Below are positions 1-9,120 of a DNA stretch of 42,443 nucleotides, one piece after another. The stretch covers positions 1-42,443 of the forward strand of contig JAKSPE010000015.1 in the NCBI GenBank assembly GCA_024405015.1, given 5' to 3'. The DNA comes from Sphaerochaetaceae bacterium (lineage in GTDB: Bacteria; Spirochaetota; Spirochaetia; Sphaerochaetales; Sphaerochaetaceae). Every line of letters starts with the position of its first letter. Position 1 is the first letter of the stretch. The notes beneath the pieces were generated by a model. It was not told where the DNA came from and searched no databases. It saw only the letters and a list, made by a program, of their open reading frames with translations. A program made the position numbers and the translations under genes.

Positions 1-58
1 GTTCCTTCAATTCGACTTTTTCTGATTCCACATACTTCATACGTTCATCATACCACAT
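1..58 (-). CDS. Partial 5' end of a possible AlbA_2 (Schlafen-type) ATP-binding protein
   Basis: On the minus strand an open frame runs from a TAG at 149-151 to the window edge. From the ATG at 40 it reads MKYVESEKVELKE, which resembles the first residues of AlbA_2 putative DNA-binding/ATP-binding proteins, whose N-termini typically carry an ES-x-x-VELKE motif. In-frame ATGs lie at 58 and 40. Neither has a clear Shine-Dalgarno site, so the start is uncertain. Only 13-19 codons are inside the window, so the call rests on one short motif. The gene would be read away from the window and may share the strand and direction of the rumA-type methylase operon upstream of it. Confidence 0.35.
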   Translation of the reverse strand, partial: MWYDERMKYVESEKVELKE

Positions 59-221
59 TCTATAGCCATATACCACGGTTTTATAGCCATTTAAAGCCAA
101 TATTCTGTCAGTAGTTGTTAAGTTTTGAAATGCTCGCAGATGAACTTTCTACATTTCAAAATTGCCTTCCGTACATTACAGTTTACAAAGATTTAGCTAT
201 TGGTTTACCCATCACTAGCCT

Positions 222-1316
222 CTATCGCCTAGTAAGCACTGCAACCGTCTCCGTATGCGGTGTCTGTGGATAGAAATCGAACATCTTAAGGCTCTGGGTC
301 TTGTAGCCAAGCTCCTCAAGGCGCTTGATGTCACGATGCTGCGTTGGAGCATAGCAGGACACATAGATGATGCGCTCTGGATTCCAGGAGGCGATCATGG
401 CTGGAACATTCTTGTCCAGACCCACGCGTGGAGGGTCAACAATCACCGTGTTCACCGCCCTGCTCTTTGGGTTCCACTTCTCGACAGGCGATGTGAAGAA
501 CTGGGTCTTCTTCAAATGGGATTTGGCCAGGGCAAGGCAGAACTTGTTGATCTCAACAGCGGTCACCTCATACTGGTCTTCCAGATAAGCGCTGAAGGTT
601 CCGATGCCGCTGTAAAGGTCCATGACCTTCGGTCCCTGTACAAGGGAAACCACGTAGTCAATCATCTTTGGAAGCAAGATCAGATTGGACTGGAAGAACA
701 CGTTGTTGCTGACAGGAAGACGCCTATCACCCACGGTGATCCACCCCGTCTTGTCGTTGTACAGAACACCGTCATCGGTGGTGATGCAGCTAAGCTCGCG
801 GTTCTTCAGCTCCCAGGCATTGAGCTTTGGAGGTCTACGGATAATGTCATTCATAGCGCTGTCTGCGACAGGACATGATGTGATCTGCACACTCTGGTTT
901 GTGTTCTCGGCACAAAAGCCAAGAGAAGCCTTGCCGTTTGAAATCTGATACTGGAAGCGGGCACGGCTGCGATAACCAAGTTCCGGGCCAAAGACAGGCT
1001 CCTCAATCTCGCATGCAAGATCACTGAACATGTCCTTGAGAATCTCCTGCTTGGCGTTTTTCTGGGCCTCGTAGGAAAGCTCCAGCCACTGGCAGCCACC
1101 ACACTTGTCACTGAATGGACATGGGGAAGGTCTACGGTCAGGGCTCTTGACCGCAACATACAGAGGCTTGGCAAGACAGTAGTCCTTTTTGGTTTCCACA
1201 ATCTCAATTTCCGCTTCCTCACCAGGAAACAGACCATCAATGAATACAATCTTGCCATCATCCAGGTGACCGACACTGCGGCCACCCTGTGCGAATCGTT
1301 CAGCCCTGACGTACAT
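222..1316 (-). CDS. rlmD: 23S rRNA (uracil-5-)-methyltransferase, RumA/RlmD type with Fe-S cluster
   Basis: This 364-residue protein belongs to the TrmA/RumA family, which uses SAM to place a 5-methyl group on a uracil in rRNA (or tRNA for TrmA). An N-terminal TRAM-like part is followed by iron-sulfur cysteines C66, C72, C75 and C148 in the RumA spacing. The SAM-binding loop DLYSGIGT lies at 233-240, the DPPR motif at 294-297, the nucleophile is C321 in YVSC, and the catalytic glutamate is in HTETVAVL near 356. The ATG at 1316 is chosen because an AGAAGG site sits 7 bases upstream; the in-frame TTG at 1322 would have only one base of spacing. It is the last gene of the kinase-regulator-pepF operon, 2 bases after the pepF stop. 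The exact target base (RlmD, RlmC or RlmCD position) cannot be told from sequence alone. No clear terminator follows it. Confidence 0.85.
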   Translation of the reverse strand: MYVRAERFAQGGRSVGHLDDGKIVFIDGLFPGEEAEIEIVETKKDYCLAKPLYVAVKSPDRRPSPCPFSDKCGGCQWLELSYEAQKNAKQEILKDMFSDLACEIEEPVFGPELGYRSRARFQYQISNGKASLGFCAENTNQSVQITSCPVADSAMNDIIRRPPKLNAWELKNRELSCITTDDGVLYNDKTGWITVGDRRLPVSNNVFFQSNLILLPKMIDYVVSLVQGPKVMDLYSGIGTFSAYLEDQYEVTAVEINKFCLALAKSHLKKTQFFTSPVEKWNPKSRAVNTVIVDPPRVGLDKNVPAMIASWNPERIIYVSCYAPTQHRDIKRLEELGYKTQSLKMFDFYPQTPHTETVAVLTRR

Positions 1317-1318
1317 GC

Positions 1319-3064
1319 TCAACCCTTCTGTGCAAGCTCTTCCAGCTGCTTAGCATAGCTTGCGATGATATCCATACCCTCCTGCCAGAAGGCTGGGTCA
1401 GTAATGTCGATTCCGGCACTTGCTGCAACATCTTCTGCAGAGAGCTGACCGGTGAGGGACAGAAGCTCGTTGTACTTCTCATAGAATGGTCTATCACTCT
1501 TCTCCTTTGTGGAGCGGCTGTAAAGGCCAAGGCCAAAGAGCTGACCGAATGCATACGGGTAGTTGTAGAAGGAGAATCCTGTACTGTAGTAGTGACCCTT
1601 GACTGCCCACATGTATGGGTGAAGAAAGTTCTCATCAAGACCGTCTCCATAGGTTCTCTTCTGGCAGTCGATCATGATGGCGCACATCTCATCCGGCATG
1701 AGTTCTCCTTCGGCACGGCGCTCGAAGATCTCACGCTCGAAGTAGAAGCGGCACAGAATATCGACACAGACCTGACAAGCGCTCTGGATGAACTGCTCAA
1801 TGATGGCAAGCTTCTGCTCGTCATTGGCCTGTTCGACCGCACCTTTGAACACGATGAACTCACTGAAGATGGAAGCGGTCTCGGCCAGTGTCATCGGATA
1901 GCTTCTGAGCATGGCTGGCTTGACGCTGACCACGTGATCGTGCCAGGCATGGCCAAGTTCGTGTGCGAAGGTGGAAACACCGTCATAGGTACCGTCGAAG
2001 TTGGCGAAAACTCTGCTCTGGCGGATCTTTGGCATGTAAATGTCATAGGCACCACCGGTCTTGCCGGCTCTTGGGAACGGATCGATCCAGTTGGTGTCAA
2101 AGGCGTTGGCGGCGAACTTACCCATCTCTGGGTTGAAGGTACCATACATCTTGGAGACGAACTCCCTGGCCTGCTCGTAGGTGTAGGTCATCTCGGCCTT
2201 TCCGACCGGTGCGAAGATATCATAGAATGCGCACTTCTCGATACCAAGAAGCTTTGCCTTTGTTCTGAGGTAGGAGCGGAACATCGGAAGGTTCTTCTCC
2301 AAGGTTGCAATCAGGGCATCCAGCGTCTTGCGTGAGATTCTGGCTCCAGCGCAGGAGCGGTCAATCGGGCTTTCCCAATTGCGTCTCTTCTCCAAGGAAA
2401 GGCTTGTTCCCTTGATGGCGTTCAGAGCATAGCAGAAAGCAACCTCATGCTCCTTCCAGACCTTGAGCTCTGCCTCGTAGGCCTTTCTTCTTGTCTCACG
2501 GTCAGCATTTGTGGCAAGGGCACGCAGCTGGATGACGGTAAGCTTCTTTCCATCGAGCTCTGCACAGGCACTGGAGGAGATGGTCTCCTGCAGGCGGCTG
2601 TAGCTGTCAGAGCCGCTTCTCATGATGTCAGCAGCAAGCTCTTCCATTTCCTTGGACATCTGATGCTTAGCACCCTCAGCGATGCGCTGCAGGGAGTAGC
2701 GATAATCCGGATGGTCTGCACAATAGGCTTCAACTTCCTGTGGATGGTTTGCCACATATTCGGTGAACAGAGTTCCGCAAACAGCTTCGTCCATGCCAAG
2801 TTCTTCGACCTTGTTCAGGGCATTGACGGCGACCTTGTCGGTTGTGTTGGTAGAGACGTTGCAGTAAGCATAGCTTCCCAGAGTCTCTTCAATATCACTC
2901 ATCTCGTTATCCATCTCAATGAGTTTGGCAAGAGAGGTCTTTCCACTTTCAATTTCAGACTTGAACTGTGCCAGCATCTGCTTGAGTTTGGCAAGGTCAT
3001 CGGTAAATTCCTTGGATTCCAGTGACGGATAAATCGGGCTCAGGTCCCATCTCTTCTCTTCCAT
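1319..3064 (-). CDS. pepF: Oligoendopeptidase F, M3 family zinc metallopeptidase
   Basis: This 581-residue cytoplasmic zinc peptidase of family M3B degrades short oligopeptides. The zinc site HELGH is at 368-372, and the third ligand is E395 in MTLAETAS, the usual 25-residue spacing of the family. Length and the helical N-terminal lid region match PepF. There is no signal peptide. The ATG at 3064 is preceded by GGAGGG at good spacing. It starts 18 bases after the sigma-54 regulator stop and its own stop nearly touches the methylase start, so it is the third gene of a four-gene operon. Its substrate range is not predictable. Confidence 0.95.
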   Translation of the reverse strand: MEEKRWDLSPIYPSLESKEFTDDLAKLKQMLAQFKSEIESGKTSLAKLIEMDNEMSDIEETLGSYAYCNVSTNTTDKVAVNALNKVEELGMDEAVCGTLFTEYVANHPQEVEAYCADHPDYRYSLQRIAEGAKHQMSKEMEELAADIMRSGSDSYSRLQETISSSACAELDGKKLTVIQLRALATNADRETRRKAYEAELKVWKEHEVAFCYALNAIKGTSLSLEKRRNWESPIDRSCAGARISRKTLDALIATLEKNLPMFRSYLRTKAKLLGIEKCAFYDIFAPVGKAEMTYTYEQAREFVSKMYGTFNPEMGKFAANAFDTNWIDPFPRAGKTGGAYDIYMPKIRQSRVFANFDGTYDGVSTFAHELGHAWHDHVVSVKPAMLRSYPMTLAETASIFSEFIVFKGAVEQANDEQKLAIIEQFIQSACQVCVDILCRFYFEREIFERRAEGELMPDEMCAIMIDCQKRTYGDGLDENFLHPYMWAVKGHYYSTGFSFYNYPYAFGQLFGLGLYSRSTKEKSDRPFYEKYNELLSLTGQLSAEDVAASAGIDITDPAFWQEGMDIIASYAKQLEELAQKG

Positions 3065-3082
3065 ATATTCCCTCCGTGGATG

Positions 3083-4426
3083 TCAGACATCCAGATCGTA
3101 TTCAGCGATCTTTGTAATCAGTGTTCTTCTTGTGATACCAAGCTCTTCAGCGGCCTTTGTTCGGTTACCTTCCCAACGTCTGAGACACTTTTCAATGGTC
3201 TGCTTCTCGATTTCCTTCAGCGACATTCCATCGGTATCAATCACCGTGGCCTTTGTGGTTGGCTGAGCATGAAGGACATCACCTCGAAGCTCAATGTTGT
3301 CCTCGGTGATAAGATCCCCATCCGAGAAGATGGCGGCACGCTCGAGGATATTCTCAAGTTCGCGGATGTTTCCGCTGAACGAATAGTTTTTCAGTTTTTC
3401 CATAGCCTCTGGGGTAAGGCCGGAGAAATGTCGCCCCATGTTGGCATTGAGTTTTTTCACAATCCAGGCAGCCAGAAGAGGAATGTCGTCCTTGCGCTCA
3501 CGAAGTGGTGGAATGTGGATTCGCACAACATTGAGTCGGAAGAACAGATCCTCGCGGAACTTGCCTTCGCGGACCATGGACTCCAGGTCCTTATTGGTGG
3601 CACACACAATTCTGGCATTGATCGGCATTGGCTCCGTTCCGCCAAGACGTGTGATGCAGCGCTCCTGGAGAACGCGGAGAATCTTGACCTGAAGGGCATG
3701 TGGCATGTCACCGATCTCATCCAAGAACAGGGTTCCACCATTGGCAAGCTCGAACATACCGCTCTTTCTGGCCACAGCACCTGTGAAAGCGCCCTTCTCG
3801 TAACCGAACAGCTCACTTTCCAGAAGGTTCTCAGGAACACCACCGATGTTGATGGCGACAAACGGGCCTGTGGAGACGGTGCTCTGTTCATGGATGGTTC
3901 TGGCGACGACTTCCTTACCGGTTCCGCTCTCTCCCGTGATGAGAACGCTGGAGTTGGTTGCTGCGATTCTGCCGATCATATCCTTGACCTTGCGGATCTG
4001 CACACTTTCACCAATGAACGCACGACCGCTTGGCAGGCGCTCCTCCATCTCATGGATGGTCTTGAAGTTCTGTGCCTCCACGAGGTTCTTGAGTTTGATG
4101 ATAACCTCTTCCGGGTCAAACGGCTTGACGATGTAGTCCTGCACCCCGTGCTTAAGAGCATCAACGGCATCAGTGATCTCACCATGCGCACTCATCATGA
4201 TGGCAGGCATGCGAAAACCCTCGGCACGGACCCACTTGATGAACTCCAGGCCATCCATGCCTGGCATCTTGAGGTCTACAAGGATTCCGTCAAAGGCATC
4301 TTCTCGGAGCATACGCTGTGCGGAGAATGCATTCTCGGCTCCTACGCCGTCAATGCCCTCAACCTTGAAATATCGGCACATCAGGTCTCTGATGTTGGTT
4401 TCGTCATCCACAATCAAAATCTTCAT
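3083..4426 (-). CDS. NtrC-type sigma-54-dependent response regulator
   Basis: This 447-residue protein has the three NtrC-class domains. The receiver domain (1-115) has the acid pair D7/D8, phospho-acceptor D51 and conserved K101. The AAA+ domain (about 135-370) has Walker A GESGTGK at 165-171, the sigma-54 contact loop GAFTGA at 212-217 and Walker B ending D236/E237. A C-terminal Fis-type helix-turn-helix ([12 protein letters not shown]) binds enhancer DNA. The ATG at 4426 is preferred over one 24 bases upstream because AGGTG lies 5 bases in front of it and the protein then begins MKILIVDD, the normal receiver start. It follows the histidine kinase by 11 bases, which should be its cognate sensor. 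Target genes are unknown; no -24/-12 promoter was recognised in the window. Confidence 0.93.
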   Translation of the reverse strand: MKILIVDDETNIRDLMCRYFKVEGIDGVGAENAFSAQRMLREDAFDGILVDLKMPGMDGLEFIKWVRAEGFRMPAIMMSAHGEITDAVDALKHGVQDYIVKPFDPEEVIIKLKNLVEAQNFKTIHEMEERLPSGRAFIGESVQIRKVKDMIGRIAATNSSVLITGESGTGKEVVARTIHEQSTVSTGPFVAINIGGVPENLLESELFGYEKGAFTGAVARKSGMFELANGGTLFLDEIGDMPHALQVKILRVLQERCITRLGGTEPMPINARIVCATNKDLESMVREGKFREDLFFRLNVVRIHIPPLRERKDDIPLLAAWIVKKLNANMGRHFSGLTPEAMEKLKNYSFSGNIRELENILERAAIFSDGDLITEDNIELRGDVLHAQPTTKATVIDTDGMSLKEIEKQTIEKCLRRWEGNRTKAAEELGITRRTLITKIAEYDLDV

Positions 4427-4437
4427 TTGTTCACCTA

Positions 4438-5769
4438 TCAGCCTTTGCATGGAAGTACGACTTCCGCAACGGTTCCACCACCATCTCTGTCGGAAAGTTT
4501 GAGGCTTCCACCCTGGGCCTCAACAAACTGCTTGGAAATCGCAAGTCCAATGCCGCTTCCGTGGATCTTGGTGGTATAGAACGGATCGAACAGTTTGTCC
4601 CTTGCCTGCCTTGGAAGACCATCCCCACGGTCCATCACCTTGATGGTCACGGTCTTGTGCCTAGAGGCCTTTATCTCGACGCTGACCTGAGGATCTCTAT
4701 CCTGGCAGCTTTCAATTGCATTCTTCATCAGGTTCTCAAAGACGGACCTTGCACGGTCGGCATCAAATCGCACATGCACCTCAGAAAGGTTCTCGTGGGA
4801 AACGGCAACCGGATAGGCAAACAGTTTTGAGATATTTGTGATGAAACCGACAAGCTCGATGTCCTCTGGTGTTCCGGTTGGATTTTTGAGGAACTCGCTG
4901 ACACGGTTTGTCAGACTTGTCAGTCTTGCGATCTCCTGGTCCATAACCTCCATGTCGGCATGAAACTCCTTTGGAAGAAGCTTCTTCAGAAGAGCACTCT
5001 GGATGGTCATGGCACTCAGCGGATTCTTGATCTCATGCGTCAGCGTCCTGGCAGCCGAACCGATCTTGGCAAGACCTTCGTTCTTCTGAAGCTGCACGCG
5101 ATACTTTCTGTTGTTGTTATAGATGCTGATGATCATAAGCAGAAGGCTCAGCACCAATGCGATGGACAAAAGCGCAATCACCCTCGCCTTGAAAACGTTG
5201 GCAAAGTACTGGGAGCCGTCGAACTTGATGTAGATGATCTCCGGAAAGTCGGAAACCGAAACCGGATTCGTCAGGTTGGAAAAGAGCATTCCGGTATCCA
5301 GGACGACGTTGAGACGGGAAAGTCGGAAGTACTCCACCATTCTGCTATCGCTGTCCATGACATAGACGCCCAATGTGGAGTCCTCGCCGCGTTGACGGCT
5401 CCGGACAAGTCGCGAAATCGGAAGTGTCATTGGGGCATCACCCAGAACCTGATAGCTTTGGCCACTTGTGGAGTAGATGCCGATGCCGGAGACTCCTTCG
5501 TCGGCCATTGCGGTGCGCGCCTTGTTCGGGCTGTCGGTCAGGGCAAGGTATACGGAGTTGAAGGACTTCTCGGAATCGAACTTCATCTGCAGCTGATAAC
5601 GTTCAATCATGCCGTTGTAGATGATGAAGATAAGCACCATGGACATCACAAAGGCAAGACCAAGGCCTGCGTATACGAACAGACGTTCCTTGCCTTCAAT
5701 GAACTTCCAGCGGCGTCTGATGTTCTTCTGAGTCTCTTCTATTACCTTGAGGTCCCTTAATCTTCTCAT
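4438..5769 (-). CDS. Membrane sensor histidine kinase, partner of the sigma-54 regulator
   Basis: This 443-residue kinase has a cytoplasmic N-terminus, a transmembrane helix near 32-52, an extracytoplasmic sensor region of about 140 residues without a recognised fold, and a second membrane helix near 197-217. Next come the phospho-acceptor H245 in LTHEIKNP and the ATPase boxes: N box around N350, DRGDG at 380-384, FDPFYTT at 394-400 and GSGIGLAIS at 404-412. The box layout resembles NtrB/AtoS-type kinases that pair with NtrC-like regulators, as here. It heads the minus-strand operon. No convincing Shine-Dalgarno site precedes the ATG at 5769, and a promoter-like pair lies so close that the mRNA could be nearly leaderless. 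Confidence 0.9.
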   Translation of the reverse strand: MRRLRDLKVIEETQKNIRRRWKFIEGKERLFVYAGLGLAFVMSMVLIFIIYNGMIERYQLQMKFDSEKSFNSVYLALTDSPNKARTAMADEGVSGIGIYSTSGQSYQVLGDAPMTLPISRLVRSRQRGEDSTLGVYVMDSDSRMVEYFRLSRLNVVLDTGMLFSNLTNPVSVSDFPEIIYIKFDGSQYFANVFKARVIALLSIALVLSLLLMIISIYNNNRKYRVQLQKNEGLAKIGSAARTLTHEIKNPLSAMTIQSALLKKLLPKEFHADMEVMDQEIARLTSLTNRVSEFLKNPTGTPEDIELVGFITNISKLFAYPVAVSHENLSEVHVRFDADRARSVFENLMKNAIESCQDRDPQVSVEIKASRHKTVTIKVMDRGDGLPRQARDKLFDPFYTTKIHGSGIGLAISKQFVEAQGGSLKLSDRDGGGTVAEVVLPCKG

Positions 5770-5779
5770 AATCTGCTGT

Positions 5780-5809
5780 AGTATACCTTATATTTTGCGT
5801 GAGTGTGAA
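5780..5809 (-). promoter_or_regulatory. Candidate promoter of the kinase-regulator-pepF operon
   Basis: On the minus strand TTCACA (5804-5809, five of six against TTGACA) is separated by 18 bases from TATACT (5780-5785). The predicted start point is only about 4 bases before the kinase ATG, so the transcript would be almost leaderless. This matches the missing ribosome site, but it also means the match could be chance. Confidence 0.35.
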
Positions 5810-5827
5810 TTGAGAATGCCGATTCCC

Positions 5828-5856
5828 TTGAATAAAACACATTCTTACACTAATCT
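5828..5856 (+). promoter_or_regulatory. Candidate hslO promoter
   Basis: TTGAAT (5828-5833) and TAATCT (5851-5856) are 17 bases apart in the divergent gap between the kinase gene and hslO. The expected start point would fall just after the AGGG ribosome-site candidate at 5857-5860, so either the true promoter is upstream of this pair or the message is leaderless. Confidence 0.3.
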
Positions 5857-5865
5857 AGGGACAAC

Positions 5866-6810
5866 ATGATTAAAGCAAATATTGAAGACCAGCTTCTCGT
5901 GAAACACCTTAACGAGATTGCTGAGGATGGCAGGCAGGTAATGTTGCTCGCTGATGGCCAGATCCGTCTTACAGGTTTAGGCGGAACCACTATGGTGAAC
6001 CAGATGCGTGCGAACTTCAACCTTGGTGTATTGGAGACATTGGTCCTTGGACAGGCATACATAGCCGCAGGACTCATGGCATCATCTGTGAAAGGAAATG
6101 ACCGCATTCAGCTCAATGTGGAATGTGGCGGCCCTATCGGCGGCATCTACGTCGAATCCTGGGCATGCGGAGCAGTCCGCGGATTCATCAAGAACAATCA
6201 GATTCCTCTGGACAAGCCACTTGAAAGCAGAGACATCTCCCTGCTCTATGGTCCTGGCTTCATCAGCGTCACAAAGCTCTTGGAAGGCAACCGAACACCG
6301 TTCACCGGCCAGACCATGATGCAGTACGGTGACCTTGCAAAGGACCTTGCCCTTTACTACAACGAAAGTGAACAGACTCCAACCATGTTCAGCCTTGGTG
6401 TGCATTTTGACCGCGAAGGTCGTGTCACTGGCGCTGGCGGACTTTTCCTCCAGGCCCTTCCAGGCTGCAACGAAGATGTACTGGAGCAGCTGCAGAAGAA
6501 GAGCAGCCAGCTTCCTTCCCTGGCAAAGGCCATCAGTGAAGGCAAGTCTGTGAAGGACTACTGCACAGAGAACTTCGCCGACTTCGGCGTCCAGGACCTG
6601 GCAGAGGAGCCGATCGGTTTCTCCTGCACCTGCAGCAGAAACAACTTCACAACATTCCTCTCACGCCTTCCAGACGATGAGAAGAAGGCCATCATCGAAG
6701 ATGACCACTTCCCTCTTGAGCTTGAGTGCTTCAACTGCGGAACAAGATACAGTTTTGAGAAATCCGAGATTCTGGACATTTTCGGAATCGATACAGAGAC
6801 AAAGGAGTGA
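5866..6810 (+). CDS. hslO: Hsp33 redox-regulated molecular chaperone
   Basis: This 314-residue cytoplasmic chaperone is activated by oxidative unfolding. The C-terminal zinc switch is intact: C254-x-C256 and C288-x-x-C291, a CXC...CXXC arrangement with 31 residues between the pairs. This is the family hallmark that releases zinc and forms disulfides under oxidants. The N-terminal core has the expected length. The ATG at 5866 follows TAGGG at about 5 bases. The stop is 3 bases before rlmL, so the two form an operon. This is an unusual partnership of a stress chaperone with an rRNA modification enzyme, with no clear mechanistic link visible. Confidence 0.95.
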   Translation: MIKANIEDQLLVKHLNEIAEDGRQVMLLADGQIRLTGLGGTTMVNQMRANFNLGVLETLVLGQAYIAAGLMASSVKGNDRIQLNVECGGPIGGIYVESWACGAVRGFIKNNQIPLDKPLESRDISLLYGPGFISVTKLLEGNRTPFTGQTMMQYGDLAKDLALYYNESEQTPTMFSLGVHFDREGRVTGAGGLFLQALPGCNEDVLEQLQKKSSQLPSLAKAISEGKSVKDYCTENFADFGVQDLAEEPIGFSCTCSRNNFTTFLSRLPDDEKKAIIEDDHFPLELECFNCGTRYSFEKSEILDIFGIDTETKE

Positions 6811-6813
6811 CCG

Positions 6814-9063
6814 ATGATTTTCTTTGCATCAGCATCAGCAAACCAGAATGACCTTGTCGAGAAAGAGGCCCGTGAAGCCGGAGCCCAGGACATAAAGGTA
6901 AGCTCCGGCGGAGTCGAATTCTCTGCCGACCTTGAGACAGCCTACCGTTTCTGCATGTGGACCAGAAGCGCAACAAGACTTCTGGTTCTCGTCCACCGAG
7001 ACGACAGCATGGCATCGACCGATGACCTTTTTGACCATTCCATGTCACTGCCATGGGAGAACTGGGTAAACCCAGACAAGACATTCGCCATCACCGAGAC
7101 TGTCACAGACTGCCGCTGGATCCGAAACAGCCACTTCGCATCACTCAGACTCAAGGACGCAATCGTCGAGAGAATCCGTGGTGCCTACAACGGAGCCCGC
7201 CCAAGCATCGACCGTGAGAATCCGGATATCGTGTTCCACCTGCACGTCAACAGAAACCTCGTCAGCTGGTACGTGGACTTCGCAGGTCGTGACCTTTCCC
7301 ATCGCGGATATCGTACCGCACAGACACAGGCTATCATGAGTGAGTTCATGGCAGCCTCCCTTCTGTATCGAAGCGACTGGTATCGCAAGCTCAGAGCCAG
7401 TTTCGAGGACCCAAGCCTTGAGGCTCCAGCCCTGCTCGATCCATTCTGCGGAAGCGGAACCGTGTGTATCGAGGCAGCCCTCATGGTCACCAATACAGCA
7501 CCAGGACTTCTGAAGCTCGACGACTTCGCCTTCCACAAACTGCCGATTCACAAAGAGGAGATCTGGGAGAAAATCGTTGACGAAGCAGAGTCCAAGGTCT
7601 GCGAAAATCGCTGTAAGATTGTCGGATGGGACATTGATAAGCGTGCTATCGAAATCTCAAAGGCAAACGCAAAGGAAGCTGGAGTCGAGAATCTTGTCAG
7701 CTTCGAAGTCAAGGATTTCACAACCATCAGCGAGCAGGATGTTCCTGCCCAGTCCGGTTGTATCGTCACCGACCCACCTTACGGCGTACGTCTTGACAGC
7801 GGTTCTGCTGCCATCCGAAGACTGTACACTGCAATGGGTGAAGTCATCTTCAACATCTTCTGTGGATGGTCCATCACAATCCTGTGCGGAAACAGTGAAC
7901 TTCTGGGTTTCATTGACATGAAGCCAAGCCGAACCAACATTCTCATCAATGGTGGTATCGAGTGTCAGGCAGCCCATTACTATGTCTTCAGCAAGGCAGA
8001 GCGTCAGGCAATGCTGGAAAAGGCTCAGGCAAAGCGTGAAGAGCGTCTTTCCCAGCCACTCTCTCCTGGTGCCCAGATGGCAGCCAACAGACTGAACAAG
8101 AACATCGCCTCCATTGGAAAGGCTATGGCAAAACAGGGAGTCACCTGCTACCGTCTCTACGACGCCGACATGCCGGAATATAGCGCAGCAATCGATGTCT
8201 ATGAGGGTAAGTGGATCAGTCTTCAGGAATATGCCGCTCCAAGCTCCATTGACCCAGAAGACGCAAAGCGCCGCCTGGAAGAGCTGGTTCTTGCCACAGA
8301 AAGAACCACTGGCATTGACTACGACAACATCTACGTCAAGCGCAGAGAAATCCAGAAGGGTGCAAACCAGTACATCAAGAGAGGTAACTCCTCACACTTC
8401 TATATTGTGAACGAGAACGGCCACAAGTTCCTCGTCAACTTTGCCGACTATCTGGATACCGGAATCTTCCTGGACCACAGACCTGTCAGAAAGCTGATTG
8501 AGACCATGAGCAAGGACAAGAGATTTTTGAACCTCTTCTGCTACACAGGTTCCGCAACAGTCCATGCTGCAGCAGGTGGTGCACTTTCCACTGTCAGTGT
8601 TGACGCAAACGCCAACTACCTGGAGTGGGCAACCAAGAACATGCAGATCAACAATCTGAACACCATGAACCACTTCTTCTACAAGGATGACTGTCTGTCC
8701 TTCCTTCGTGAGAACCGAGATGTGTTCGATCTGATTTTCTGCGACCCACCAACATTCTCCAACAGCAAGGGAAGAGACACCTTCGACGTGCAGAGAGATC
8801 ACGGATACCTCATCCGCTCCTGCATGAAGCATCTTGCCCACGACGGTGTTCTGATCTTCTCCACAAACTTCACACGCTTCAAGCTCTTCGGCGAGCTCTA
8901 TGAAGACTTCATCATTGAAGACATCACAGAGAGCACCATCGGTGAGGATTTTGCCAGAAACAGCAAGATCCACCGCTGCTACATGATTCGCCACAAGACA
9001 GAGCAGGCTTTGGCAATTGAGCCAACAAAGAAGATTGTCAAGAGAATCGTCAAGAAAGGCTGA
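6814..9063 (+). CDS. rlmL: Bifunctional 23S rRNA methyltransferase RlmKL
   Basis: This 749-residue fusion modifies two guanines of 23S rRNA (in E. coli m2G2445 by the RlmL half and m7G2069 by the RlmK half). An N-terminal THUMP-like region is followed by the first SAM domain with DPFCGSGT at 209-216 and catalytic TDPPYG at 319-324. After a linker rich in charged residues (about 395-435), the second SAM domain has NLFCYTGSAT at 573-582 and an FCDPPTFSNSK motif near 645-655. Length is close to that of E. coli RlmKL, so both halves appear active. The ATG follows the hslO stop by 3 bases and a perfect-stem terminator lies 18 bases after its stop. Confidence 0.95.
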   Translation: MIFFASASANQNDLVEKEAREAGAQDIKVSSGGVEFSADLETAYRFCMWTRSATRLLVLVHRDDSMASTDDLFDHSMSLPWENWVNPDKTFAITETVTDCRWIRNSHFASLRLKDAIVERIRGAYNGARPSIDRENPDIVFHLHVNRNLVSWYVDFAGRDLSHRGYRTAQTQAIMSEFMAASLLYRSDWYRKLRASFEDPSLEAPALLDPFCGSGTVCIEAALMVTNTAPGLLKLDDFAFHKLPIHKEEIWEKIVDEAESKVCENRCKIVGWDIDKRAIEISKANAKEAGVENLVSFEVKDFTTISEQDVPAQSGCIVTDPPYGVRLDSGSAAIRRLYTAMGEVIFNIFCGWSITILCGNSELLGFIDMKPSRTNILINGGIECQAAHYYVFSKAERQAMLEKAQAKREERLSQPLSPGAQMAANRLNKNIASIGKAMAKQGVTCYRLYDADMPEYSAAIDVYEGKWISLQEYAAPSSIDPEDAKRRLEELVLATERTTGIDYDNIYVKRREIQKGANQYIKRGNSSHFYIVNENGHKFLVNFADYLDTGIFLDHRPVRKLIETMSKDKRFLNLFCYTGSATVHAAAGGALSTVSVDANANYLEWATKNMQINNLNTMNHFFYKDDCLSFLRENRDVFDLIFCDPPTFSNSKGRDTFDVQRDHGYLIRSCMKHLAHDGVLIFSTNFTRFKLFGELYEDFIIEDITESTIGEDFARNSKIHRCYMIRHKTEQALAIEPTKKIVKRIVKKG

Positions 9064-9080
9064 CGCCATTCTTAGCTATG

Positions 9081-9120
9081 AAAGGGATTGTTGCATTGCG
9101 CAATAATCCCTTTTCTTATT
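9081..9120 (+). terminator. Rho-independent terminator after rlmL
   Basis: A 14-bp stem starts AAAGGGATTGTTGC (9081-9094), has a 5-base loop, and closes at 9100-9113 with one G-U pair. TTCTTATT follows. It ends the hslO-rlmL operon. Confidence 0.9.

Noticed and set aside
3080..4579. A 499-codon open frame on the plus strand
   Set aside because: It is the exact antisense shadow of the sigma-54 regulator gene, with no ribosome site and no recognisable domain.
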